Below are positions 51,795 to 58,635 of a stretch of DNA of 64,000 nt, in pieces. The stretch spans positions 485,546-549,545 of the forward strand of contig NZ_JAGFNP010000001.1 of the NCBI RefSeq assembly GCF_017592475.1, written 5' to 3'. The notes beneath the pieces are model-generated. The model ran no database searches. It saw only the letters and a list, made by a program, of their open reading frames with translations, and had not been told where the DNA came from. Source of the DNA: Glycomyces niveus (lineage in GTDB: Bacteria > Actinomycetota > Actinomycetes > Mycobacteriales > Micromonosporaceae). The stretch's first letter is position 1, and each line of letters starts with the position of its first letter. Position numbers and translations under genes: made by a program.

Positions 51795-53801
51795 TCAGCC
51801 CCGCCGAGCCGGAGCAGGCGCAGCGAGGATCCGGGTGCCGGCGTCCGAAGCCGCGAACGGCCCGGGCACCACCTTGTCGCGCAAGGTTCCGGTGAAGTCC
51901 GCACTCAGGTCCAGATCGGACCCGTCGGGGTTCGTATAGCCCATCTCGGCCTGGTAACTCGTCCCCAGCCGCGCGGTCGTCACCGGGGCGACGACATCGA
52001 CGCCCCCTGCCACCTCGACGCGGACGGTCCCGGCCTCGGCGTCGTGCACCGAGACGCGCACCGGCGGCGCGCCCACGACAAGGGGCCCCCGTTCCGCGCG
52101 GAACGGCTCGGCGCCGCCCGCGTACAGGTTGCCCTCGATCCGAACCGGGAGGCGCGGCCCGGCCAGCGCGCTGCCGTCCTCGTGCGGGTACTCCTCCGGC
52201 GTCGGGTAGGCGTCGTATTGCGAGGTCCCTACCGGGGTCGGCACGAAGGTCGCCTGGCCGGGGACGCCGTCGATGTCGATCGCGCCGTTCCAGAAGCTCG
52301 CGAGTGCCGGTTCCGCCCGCGGTTCGGCGCGTTCGCCGTCGCCGACGAAGAGGTTGTTGTAGAACCGGTTGTCGCCGCCGAGGATGTTCGAGACGCCGTA
52401 GACGGCCGTGGAGTGGGGGAGGTGGTACGGGGTGTACCGCTGGTGCTCGGTGCAGTTCGCGATGCGGCCCGCGATGTAGTTGTGCACGTAGGCGCCGCCG
52501 GTGGACATGTCCTTGACCGCCCATGGCGAGAGGAACAGGTTCGAGTCCATCAGGTAGGGCCCGTGGCAGACCTCGACCATGAAGTCCTCGGCCGTGGACG
52601 CGTAGAAGACGTTGCGCCGCACCAAGGTGCCTTGGGCCTGCCAGTCGAGCCACAGGGCCCGGTGCGTGTGGTGGATGGTGTTGCCGCTGATCACGGTGTC
52701 GATGGCGGCGTGCAGCTTGATGCCGGCCACCTCGGCGCCGTGCCACTGCCGCTTCACGTGGATGCGGGAGATGTGGTTGTCCTCGATGCGGGAGAACGCC
52801 GCCCCGAGGTGTCCGACGACGCCCGCCTGCTCGCAGTCCCGGATCGTGTTGCGGCGCACCGTGTGCGAGCCGACATGGTCCCGGTGCCACGGGTGCGGTT
52901 CATCGGAGTCGGGGCCGCGCAGGGCGAGCGCCCGCTGGATCACCTCGCGTTCGCGCTGCGTGCCGCCCTTGGCGCCCTTCGGCCCCGCCATCCACTCGTT
53001 CTGCCCCGTGCCGGCCTCCTTGCCCAGGGAGACGCCGACGTTCTTCGAGTCGGTGATCGTGTTGTCCTCGATGACCCAGCCCTTGGACCAGTGCGGTCCG
53101 ATCAGGCCCTCCTGGAGCGCGGTGGGCGGCGCCCACTGGGTGGCGGCCTTGGTCAGGGTGAAGCCGCGCACCGTGAGGTAGTCGATTCCCGTTGCCGCAG
53201 GCCAGAACACGAACTTGCGGGCGTTGACCTCGATCTCGTGCTCGGCCGGGTCGGCGTCGCCGAAGTTCGCCCAGATCTGCGTGACGTCCTCGCCAGCCTC
53301 GCAGTACCAGGTCAGCAGGGAGCCGGCGCGGTCGAAGGAGTCCGCGGTGGCTTCGGGGTGTTCGACGCCGTCCAAGGTCAGCGACTCGTACATGGACTTG
53401 CCGTCGAGGTACACCTCGCCGGTGTGCCAGGTGTTGACCTGGTCGAAGAACCAGTCCCCGCCGATGCGCTCGGTGTACGGGTTGCGTTCCCCGAACAGGG
53501 TGTTCGGCACCACCGCCGTCCAGACGCCATCAGCATGCGGGCGCCAATCGGTGACGGGCTCGGCGCCGGAGATCGTGACCGGCTCATAGCGGCCGTCCGC
53601 GTCCAGTGCGGCCTGGTAGGCGATCGGCGCGTCGGCGGTGCCGCCGCGAGGCGGGTTCACCCACTCGCGGTACACGCCGGCGTGCACGACGACGCTGTCC
53701 CCCGGCTTCGCCAGCTCCGCGGCCGCGCCGATGCTGAGCAGCGGGTCTTCGACGGTCCCGGCGGCGGTGTCGGACCCGGACTTGGCGACGTGAAACTCCA
53801 T
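51795..53801 (-). CDS. GH120 beta-xylosidase (right-handed beta-helix)
   Basis: This 668-residue cytoplasmic protein has a right-handed parallel beta-helix fold and matches the GH120 xylosidase XylC along its full length as recalled: start MEFHVAKSGSDTAAGT, ATQWAPPTALQEGLIGP, GIKLHAAIDTVISGN. The catalytic nucleophile Asp lies at D386 in LWLDWQAQGT and the acid/base Glu at E410 in MVEVCHGPYL, matching D382 and E405 of the Thermoanaerobacterium enzyme. GH120 hydrolyses xylo-oligosaccharides with retention. No signal peptide is present, so it should act on imported xylo-oligomers. The gene is monocistronic; the ABC importer next to the CE1 esterase could supply its substrates. Confidence 0.9.
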   Translation of the reverse strand: MEFHVAKSGSDTAAGTVEDPLLSIGAAAELAKPGDSVVVHAGVYREWVNPPRGGTADAPIAYQAALDADGRYEPVTISGAEPVTDWRPHADGVWTAVVPNTLFGERNPYTERIGGDWFFDQVNTWHTGEVYLDGKSMYESLTLDGVEHPEATADSFDRAGSLLTWYCEAGEDVTQIWANFGDADPAEHEIEVNARKFVFWPAATGIDYLTVRGFTLTKAATQWAPPTALQEGLIGPHWSKGWVIEDNTITDSKNVGVSLGKEAGTGQNEWMAGPKGAKGGTQREREVIQRALALRGPDSDEPHPWHRDHVGSHTVRRNTIRDCEQAGVVGHLGAAFSRIEDNHISRIHVKRQWHGAEVAGIKLHAAIDTVISGNTIHHTHRALWLDWQAQGTLVRRNVFYASTAEDFMVEVCHGPYLMDSNLFLSPWAVKDMSTGGAYVHNYIAGRIANCTEHQRYTPYHLPHSTAVYGVSNILGGDNRFYNNLFVGDGERAEPRAEPALASFWNGAIDIDGVPGQATFVPTPVGTSQYDAYPTPEEYPHEDGSALAGPRLPVRIEGNLYAGGAEPFRAERGPLVVGAPPVRVSVHDAEAGTVRVEVAGGVDVVAPVTTARLGTSYQAEMGYTNPDGSDLDLSADFTGTLRDKVVPGPFAASDAGTRILAAPAPARRG

Positions 53802-53852
53802 GCAGCAAACGTTAGCCTCCGGCCCGCACCGCTCGCAATCGCGAGCACGTTG

Positions 53853-53886
53853 AAAGCCGCGGAGGGCGATCGCCCTCCGCGGCTTT
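53853..53886. terminator. Perfect 34-base palindrome between GH120 promoter side and M23 gene
   Basis: AAAGCCGCGGAGGGCGA is followed directly by its exact complement, giving a 17-base-pair stem with TTT at the plus-strand end and AAA at the start. The site lies after the stop of the M23 gene (minus strand), so it terminates that transcript. Confidence 0.85.
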
Positions 53887-53905
53887 CGCTTGCGTCAGAT
53901 TGGAT

Positions 53906-54817
53906 CTAGCCGAACTGGCAGCAGATGTTGTAGCCCCTGGCGGCCCAGAAACCGGTCGGGTTCGGGTTGCTCAGCGTGGGGTCGCCGACGCTCGGGGCCG
54001 CGGCGGTCTGGCGGCCGTTGCGCATTTCGATGTGCGTGTGGGCGCCGCCGGAGGAGCTGACGCCGCGCCAGTCCTCGACGCCGATCCGCTCACCCACGGA
54101 GATGGTCGCGCCGACGCCGACGGTCGGGTCCAGGTGCAGGTAGACGAGGGTCTTGTCGAGGCTCGAGTTGTAGACGGCGAGGGTCGAAAGCCCGCCGGAG
54201 CCGCGGGCGCCCTCGGTCATGCGGACCACGGTGCCGGAGACCGGCGCGTACACCGAAGCGCCGACGGTGTGGGCGATGTCGACGCCCTCGTGGCGTCCCG
54301 AGGTGGTGGTGTAGCCGTCGAAGTAGGCGGTGATGTTCGCCGATGACGAGTGGTAGACGGCGTATTCGAGATTGTCGGTGGCGTCGCCGCTGACGCCGAT
54401 GAGGTGGGCGGCGTTCTCGTTCTTCAGGTAGGCGCGGAGGTTCGCCTCAGCGCCGGGGCTGAAGTTGTCGATCGGGCCGCTGTACCCGCTGTTGTAGAAC
54501 ACCGTGACGTACCGGCCGGTCCGGTTCCAGGCCGACGCGGCGTTGTTCTTGACGCACTGCCCCTGGCCGGCGCCCGCGCTGATGAACTTGTAGCAGCCCG
54601 AGCTCGAGCCGTAGTCGCTGACGGACCCGGCGAAGTCGCTCACCGAGCCGGAGGTGTCGCTGTTGTAGTAGAGGCAGAACTCTCCGGACTCGCACACGCC
54701 GTTGCGGGCGGTGGCGGCCTGCGCGGGCGCGGCCACGGCGACTGCCGTCGCGACGCCCATCACGGCCGCCGCGAACAGGGCGAGCAGGGCGTGCCGCTTC
54801 GATCTGATCCAACTCAT
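53906..54817 (-). CDS. Secreted M23 peptidase with peptidase-inhibitor I36-like domain
   Basis: This 303-residue protein has signal peptide RSKRHALLALFAAAVMGVA with cleavage near AQA-AT (about residue 37). The N-terminal module (about 40-150) has the I36/beta-gamma-crystallin-like pattern NGVCESGEFCLYYNSDTSGS, with paired cysteines. The C-terminal domain is an M23 zinc peptidase: HEGVDIAH (HxxxD site, about 225) and HTHIEMRNG (HxH site, about 276). M23 enzymes cut peptidoglycan cross-links; the C-terminus NICCQFG is odd, with a Cys-Cys. AAGGAG precedes the ATG. Role in cell-wall turnover or defence is inferred. Confidence 0.85.
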   Translation of the reverse strand: MSWIRSKRHALLALFAAAVMGVATAVAVAAPAQAATARNGVCESGEFCLYYNSDTSGSVSDFAGSVSDYGSSSGCYKFISAGAGQGQCVKNNAASAWNRTGRYVTVFYNSGYSGPIDNFSPGAEANLRAYLKNENAAHLIGVSGDATDNLEYAVYHSSSANITAYFDGYTTTSGRHEGVDIAHTVGASVYAPVSGTVVRMTEGARGSGGLSTLAVYNSSLDKTLVYLHLDPTVGVGATISVGERIGVEDWRGVSSSGGAHTHIEMRNGRQTAAAPSVGDPTLSNPNPTGFWAARGYNICCQFG

Positions 54818-55148
54818 GACTGCTCCTTGTGGAAGGGGGTGGGAAGGAGGTCGGTGCTTCTCATCATGGGGTCGAAGATGTCCGGTGGACTCGAATGAAA
54901 ACGATGGTGACGCTTGGGAATCCAAGCCCAGGTCGTCCGGATCCCATCCAGGATCTGACAGGAATCTCCACAAGTCAAGCAATCAATGAAGGAATTCTTC
55001 GTATCCGGACCGGCCGTCGAGCAACCCGATCCGGTGATCACCGCGGGAATCGTGGCGACCCCGTCGCTCGAGCGACCGATTCCCCGATTCGTGAGCCGGG
55101 TCATTGCGGCTTGACCCTGACGCGGCGTGAGGGCCGAGAGTTCAGGAC
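54818..55148. other. Intergenic region, no gene supported
   Basis: This 331-base divergent gap lies between the M23 peptidase and the VOC gene. It is A+T-richer near the middle (TGAAGGAATTCTTCG at 54985-55000 contains an imperfect palindrome GAAGGAATTCTTC). No supported coding frame, RNA motif or repeat was seen beyond that dyad. Confidence 0.4.
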
Positions 55149-55640
55149 ATGACCGAGTTCAAGAGCCCAGTCCCGATCCCGGCCCTCGACGCGCAAGCGC
55201 CCGAGCCCTACCGCGAGATCTACGGCATGCCGATGTTCCCCAAGTGCCCGACCGCCGACATGGAGGGCTCGCGCGCCTTCTGGACCGAAGGGCTCGGGTT
55301 CATCGACCTGTTCACCGTCCCCGGCAACGTGACCCACCTGCGGCGCTGGGCGTTCCAGGACGTGCTCCTCGTACCCGGCACGCCGCCGGCCGAGGCCCCT
55401 CCCATGAGCGTGTACGTCACGTGCGTGCTCGGCCAGATCGAGGAGGTCCGCGAACGCTGCGAGCGCCTAGTGCCCGGCTGCACCGAGGGGCCGAGCGAGA
55501 CGCCCTGGAACTCGACCGAGCTGACCGTCATCACCCCTGAGCGCACGCGAGTGGTCATGACCGCGGCCCGGCCGATCGACCCGCGCAGCGAACTCGCCGC
55601 CGCGATGCGCGAGCAGGGCTTCCAGATCCAAGAAGCGTGA
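55149..55640 (+). CDS. VOC-family protein
   Basis: This 163-residue protein has a single glyoxalase-like fold: PMFPKCPTADMEGSRAFWTE (residues about 27-46) as first beta-alpha unit, then RRWAFQDVLLVPG, VTCVLGQIEEVRERCERLVP and a final strand. Metal ligands are not obvious. The MerR-type gene follows at 55688, 48 bases after the stop. Function is unknown, but linkage to a drug-sensing regulator suggests binding of a toxic compound. Confidence 0.78.
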   Translation: MTEFKSPVPIPALDAQAPEPYREIYGMPMFPKCPTADMEGSRAFWTEGLGFIDLFTVPGNVTHLRRWAFQDVLLVPGTPPAEAPPMSVYVTCVLGQIEEVRERCERLVPGCTEGPSETPWNSTELTVITPERTRVVMTAARPIDPRSELAAAMREQGFQIQEA

Positions 55641-55687
55641 GGCCGGTACCGCAGGCGACGCTCGGCCGGGTCGGCGACACTGGTGCC

Positions 55688-56503
55688 ATGCACCATGACG
55701 CCGCCCGGCCCGACCCCGACGACGGCCTCACCGTGGGCCGCGCCGCTGAACTGGTGGGCGTGAGCGTCCGGACCCTCCACCACTGGGACCAGATCGGCCT
55801 CGTCCGCCCCAGCGACCGCACCCGGGCCGGGTACCGGGTCTACTCCGGCGAGGACGTCTCCCGCATCCACCGCGTGCTCGTCTACCGCGAACTGGGGTTC
55901 CCGCTCGCGCAGATCGGCCGTATCCTCGACGACCCGGACGCCGACGCGAACGTCCACCTGCGACGGCAGCGATCCGAACTCCTCGACCGCATCGAGCGGC
56001 TGCAGCGAATGGTCGGCGCGGTCGACCAGATGCTCGACGCCTCACGGCGGGGCATGCGGCTTACGCCCGAGCAGCAGGTCGCGATCTTCGGCGCCGACTG
56101 GCGGCCCGAGTGGGTCGAGGGCGCCGAGCAGCGCTGGGGCGACTCCGACCAATGGGGACAGTACGAGCAGCGCGCCGCCGCCCTCTCCACCGACGACTGG
56201 GAGAAGGTCGCCGCCGAGACCGAGTCCTTCGAAGCGGCGCTGGCCCACGCGCGGCGCTCCAGCGTCGCACCCGGCTCGGCGGAGGCGAACGGCCTCGCCG
56301 AGCGGCACCGCGACCTGATGCGGACCTACTTCGACTGCACCCACTCGATGCAGGTCTGCATGGGCCGCATGTTCGTCCAGGACCCCGGGTTCGCCGCCCA
56401 TTACGACGGCCTCGCTCCCGGCCTCGCCCAGTGGTGGCAGGACGTGCTGTTTGCCAACGCGGCCGCCAACGGCGTCGACCCGCAGACCGCCGAATGGGAG
56501 TGA
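55688..56503 (+). CDS. MerR-family regulator with TipAS-like antibiotic-binding domain
   Basis: This 271-residue protein has an N-terminal MerR helix-turn-helix (TVGRAAELVGVSVRTLHHWD, about residues 15-34), the wing motif and a coiled dimerisation helix, followed by a TipAS domain (about 130-271; EWVEGAEQRWGDSDQW, then ERHRDLMRTYFDCTHSMQVC). TipAL of Streptomyces senses thiopeptides and activates its own promoter; the ligand here is unknown. The ATG at 55688 is the natural start, since an in-frame start at 55637 adds a non-family segment overlapping the VOC gene. Confidence 0.88.
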   Translation: MHHDAARPDPDDGLTVGRAAELVGVSVRTLHHWDQIGLVRPSDRTRAGYRVYSGEDVSRIHRVLVYRELGFPLAQIGRILDDPDADANVHLRRQRSELLDRIERLQRMVGAVDQMLDASRRGMRLTPEQQVAIFGADWRPEWVEGAEQRWGDSDQWGQYEQRAAALSTDDWEKVAAETESFEAALAHARRSSVAPGSAEANGLAERHRDLMRTYFDCTHSMQVCMGRMFVQDPGFAAHYDGLAPGLAQWWQDVLFANAAANGVDPQTAEWE

Positions 56504-56507
56504 CGTG

Positions 56508-56590
56508 TCACTTCCTGAACTCCCACAGGTAGCAGTAGAAGATGTAGTTGTAGTCCTCCTGGTAACCGCCGAACACGATCTTCTCGGCTG
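56508..56590 (-). pseudogene. C-terminal remnant of an unknown gene
   Basis: Reading leftward, the bases encode a Tyr-rich ending, EKIVFGGYQEDYNYIFYCY, followed by LWEFRK and a TGA stop (56508-56510). The composition looks like a genuine conserved C-terminus, unlike random G+C-rich frame, but no start and no upstream body remain. The preceding bases run straight into the stop of the nucleotidyltransferase-like gene. I do not recognise the family. Confidence 0.5.
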
Positions 56591-56597
56591 ATCTGTC

Positions 56598-57338
56598 TCA
56601 GTTGGCGAGTTGGTTGAGCGCGGGCTGCAGCCGGTCGGCCAGGGCCTGGTCATGGAGCGCGACCTCGGCTGCGAAGCAGTCGAGCAGTGCCCTCTTCGAT
56701 CGGATGAGCTCCTGGCTGTCGATCGAAACTGCCCGTGCGCGGTGAAGGGGGTCGAGGACCTCCGGCGGCAGCCGATCGGCTTCGCGGCCATGGCGGTGGT
56801 TGAGACCGTGGCGGACGCAGGCGAGGGCAAGGAGTTCGTCCCGAAGGTGATCGAGCATTATCGTCGCCTGCCAATGGCGTTCCCGCGCAACGGCCGATCG
56901 GGCGTGCAGGGCGTAGAGCCAGCCCATGCCGATCATCTGGACCGGGTCGGGCGCTTTCGGCTCGGTGGGCGGATTCGGGGTGCCGAACACGACCTTGAAG
57001 CCCGGTTCAGTGCCGCGGAACTGGTCGTGGGGCCAGAAGGACACGTCGACCTGGAGCGAGGATTCGAGCAGGAACACGCGGTAGAGGACCTCACCGGCGT
57101 AGACGTCGAGGTGGTGGACGGCACCGTGCCGGGTGTAGAAGTCCGCGGTCCAGCGTTCGGCGACAGCACCAGGGTCGGTCCCGTCTCGGGTTTGGAGCAT
57201 CAAGTCGATATCGGACCAGGCGTCCTCGCGGCCGGTCGCGGCCGAGCCGACCAGGGCGGCACCGATGACCTCCTCGTCCTTCCGGGCCGTATCGATCAAT
57301 TCCTCGCGCAGTCGCTCGCGATCAGAGACGGTGAACAT
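56598..57338 (-). CDS. Nucleotidyltransferase-domain protein (aminoglycoside-adenylyltransferase-like)
   Basis: This 246-residue protein starts with a DNA polymerase beta-like nucleotidyltransferase fold: GSAATGREDAWSDIDLMLQ (about residues 30-48), with the G-S and D-x-D metal residues, and VDVSFWPHDQF for the third acidic strand. The C-terminal half is helical, as in the substrate-binding part of aminoglycoside or lincosamide nucleotidyltransferases. The exact substrate is not clear. The ATG at 57338 is chosen; upstream in-frame sequence is not family-like. A gene remnant lies just after its stop. Confidence 0.75.
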   Translation of the reverse strand: MFTVSDRERLREELIDTARKDEEVIGAALVGSAATGREDAWSDIDLMLQTRDGTDPGAVAERWTADFYTRHGAVHHLDVYAGEVLYRVFLLESSLQVDVSFWPHDQFRGTEPGFKVVFGTPNPPTEPKAPDPVQMIGMGWLYALHARSAVARERHWQATIMLDHLRDELLALACVRHGLNHRHGREADRLPPEVLDPLHRARAVSIDSQELIRSKRALLDCFAAEVALHDQALADRLQPALNQLAN

Positions 57339-57588
57339 GCCCCTGAGGCTAGTGGCTTGATAGATATTGCTCCATGGGCTTGCACCCGAACGAAATCGCG
57401 CCTGCACAGACGGCCGCCTACACCGGCACATCCCTGACCATGTGCTGCAGCAGGTCGGGGACCGGTATGGGGCGAAACTTTTCGGAGATGCTACGAACGG
57501 TGCTGCGGAGTCGGACTGATGCCCGAGAAGGAAGAACAGCGCTCCGCTCGGGAGCGCCGTTTTCACAGTTCATCGATGGTGTTAGAAG
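57339..57588. other. Intergenic region before tRNA gene
   Basis: Between the nucleotidyltransferase start and the tRNA 3' end lie 250 bases without a convincing gene. It holds the tRNA terminator near its right end. A minus-strand frame ending FRPIPVPDLLQHMVRDVPV is open but has no start of its own and is not reported as a gene. Confidence 0.4.
57537..57560 (-). terminator. Terminator after tRNA-Leu
   Basis: On the minus strand GGCGCTCC and GGAGCGC form a short stem with a CGAGC-type loop, followed by TGTTCTTCCTT, a T-rich tail. It begins about 30 bases after the tRNA 3' end. Confidence 0.65.
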
Positions 57589-57662
57589 TAGCCCGGGTGG
57601 GATTCGAACCCACACTGTACGGGTTTTGAATCCGTCTTCTCTGCCAGTTGGAATACCGGGCC
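57589..57662 (-). tRNA. tRNA-Leu (anticodon CAA), short variable arm
   Basis: This is a 74-base tRNA. The acceptor stem GGCCCGG pairs with CCGGGCT (one G-U), the discriminator is A, and no CCA is encoded. The D-arm is Leu-like: a three-pair stem TTC/GAA around the loop CAACTGGCAGA. The anticodon loop is TTCAAAA, so the anticodon is CAA (57626-57628), in a stem ACGGA/CCCGT with one A-C mismatch. The T-arm is GTGGG-TTCGAAT-CCCAC. The variable region is only five bases (ACAGT), unlike the long arm of normal leucine tRNAs. The gene is opposite to the pdtaR-polA-rpsA block. Confidence 0.8.
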
Positions 57663-57905
57663 GGGGCGCCGGTGTGGTGCCGGAGCCGCCGCAAATGATA
57701 CCCGGTGGGCGGAAGCCGGAGGAGCACCGGCCCCCGTCGCCCGGTGCCCGGAGGGCGTTGCGCCGCTCACGTTTCGGTTCCAACGTCCGAAACGCTCGGC
57801 ATAGGAACGTGCGCCCCCGGGGCGCGGCGGCTAAGCTAGCGTCCTGGTGTGCCTGAAACGACGCACGCCCCACGACCATTCGTCGCATGAAAGGTACGGA
57901 CCCGC
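57663..57905. other. Divergent region between tRNA-Leu and pdtaR
   Basis: This 243-base gap has no gene. On the plus strand TAAGCT (57832-57837) could be the -10 box of pdtaR, giving a leader of about 60 bases. The left part must hold the tRNA promoter; I see no clear box there. Confidence 0.4.
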
Positions 57906-58523
57906 ATGACGAGCAAGGCCGCCGAGGAGCCGCGCAAGCGCGTGCTCATCGCCGAAGACGAGGGGCTCATTCGCCTCGACCTGGCCGAGATGCTCACCGA
58001 GGAGGGCTACGAGGTCGTGGCCGAGGCCGCCGACGGCGAAGCCGCCGTCCGCCTCGCCCAGGAACACCAGCCCGACCTGGTCATCTGCGACATCCAGATG
58101 CCGATCATGGACGGCCTCCAGGCCGCGGAGAAGATCGTCTCCGCCCGCATCGCCCCCGTAGTGATCCTCACCGCCTTCAGCCAGCGCGACCTCATCAGCC
58201 GCGCCCAGTCCGCCGGCGCCATGGCCTACCTCGTCAAACCCTTCCAGAAATCCGACCTCGTCCCCGCCATCGAGCTCTCCCTCACCCGCTTCGCCGAGAT
58301 GACCGCCCTCGAGAAAGAGGTCGCCAACCTCACCGAACGCCTCGAGGTCCGCAAGCTCGTCGACCGCGCCAAGGGCCTCCTCATGACCCAGTACGGCATG
58401 GCCGAACCCGACGCGTTCCGCTGGATCCAGCGCGCCGCCATGGACCACCGCCTGTCCATGCGCGCCGTCGCCGAGCGCGTCATCGCCGAAGCCGAGCAGA
58501 AGGAAGCCCAGGACGCCGAATAG
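57906..58523 (+). CDS. pdtaR: ANTAR-domain response regulator (PdtaR-like)
   Basis: This 205-residue protein has a receiver domain (RVLIAEDEGLIRLDLAEML, CDIQMPIMDG with the phospho-acceptor Asp near residue 62, TAFSQRD, KPFQ) followed by a C-terminal ANTAR RNA-binding domain (about residues 140-198; LVDRAKGLLMTQYGM, DAFRWIQRAAM). In Mycobacterium the orthologue PdtaR pairs with the histidine kinase PdtaS and acts as a transcription antiterminator. The location just before polA and rpsA is conserved in actinobacteria. No kinase lies next to it. A purine-rich leader precedes the ATG. Confidence 0.93.
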   Translation: MTSKAAEEPRKRVLIAEDEGLIRLDLAEMLTEEGYEVVAEAADGEAAVRLAQEHQPDLVICDIQMPIMDGLQAAEKIVSARIAPVVILTAFSQRDLISRAQSAGAMAYLVKPFQKSDLVPAIELSLTRFAEMTALEKEVANLTERLEVRKLVDRAKGLLMTQYGMAEPDAFRWIQRAAMDHRLSMRAVAERVIAEAEQKEAQDAE

Positions 58524-58536
58524 GCCCCGAGCATCG

Positions 58537-58564
58537 AAGGCCCGCGTCACCCGACGCGGGCCTT
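58537..58564 (+). terminator. Terminator after pdtaR
   Basis: AAGGCCCGCGTC (58537-58548) and GACGCGGGCCTT (58553-58564) form a perfect 12-base-pair stem with a four-base loop, followed by TTCC. It lies 13 bases after the stop. Confidence 0.88.
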
Positions 58565-58600
58565 TCCGCACCCCGGGCCACGCCGCCGCCCGGCTTGCGC

Positions 58601-58635
58601 TCGACATGTCAGACCCACTCGATAGGCTCGTGTCG
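58601..58635 (+). promoter_or_regulatory. Promoter of polA, probably leaderless
   Basis: TCGACA (58601-58606) and GATAGGCT with TAGGCT (58623-58628) as -10 are 16 bases apart. The GTG start of polA is six bases after the -10 hexamer, so transcription would begin at the start codon. No ribosome site is present. Confidence 0.6.

Noticed and set aside
57589..57662. Reading the tRNA as selenocysteine or suppressor (anticodon UCA)
   Set aside because: Shifting the loop by one base gives TCA, but it breaks the anticodon-stem pairing. The Leu-like D-arm and discriminator A favour CAA.
57418..57888. Minus-strand frame across the tRNA
   Set aside because: It passes through the tRNA on the same strand and shows no protein motif; the tRNA is better supported.
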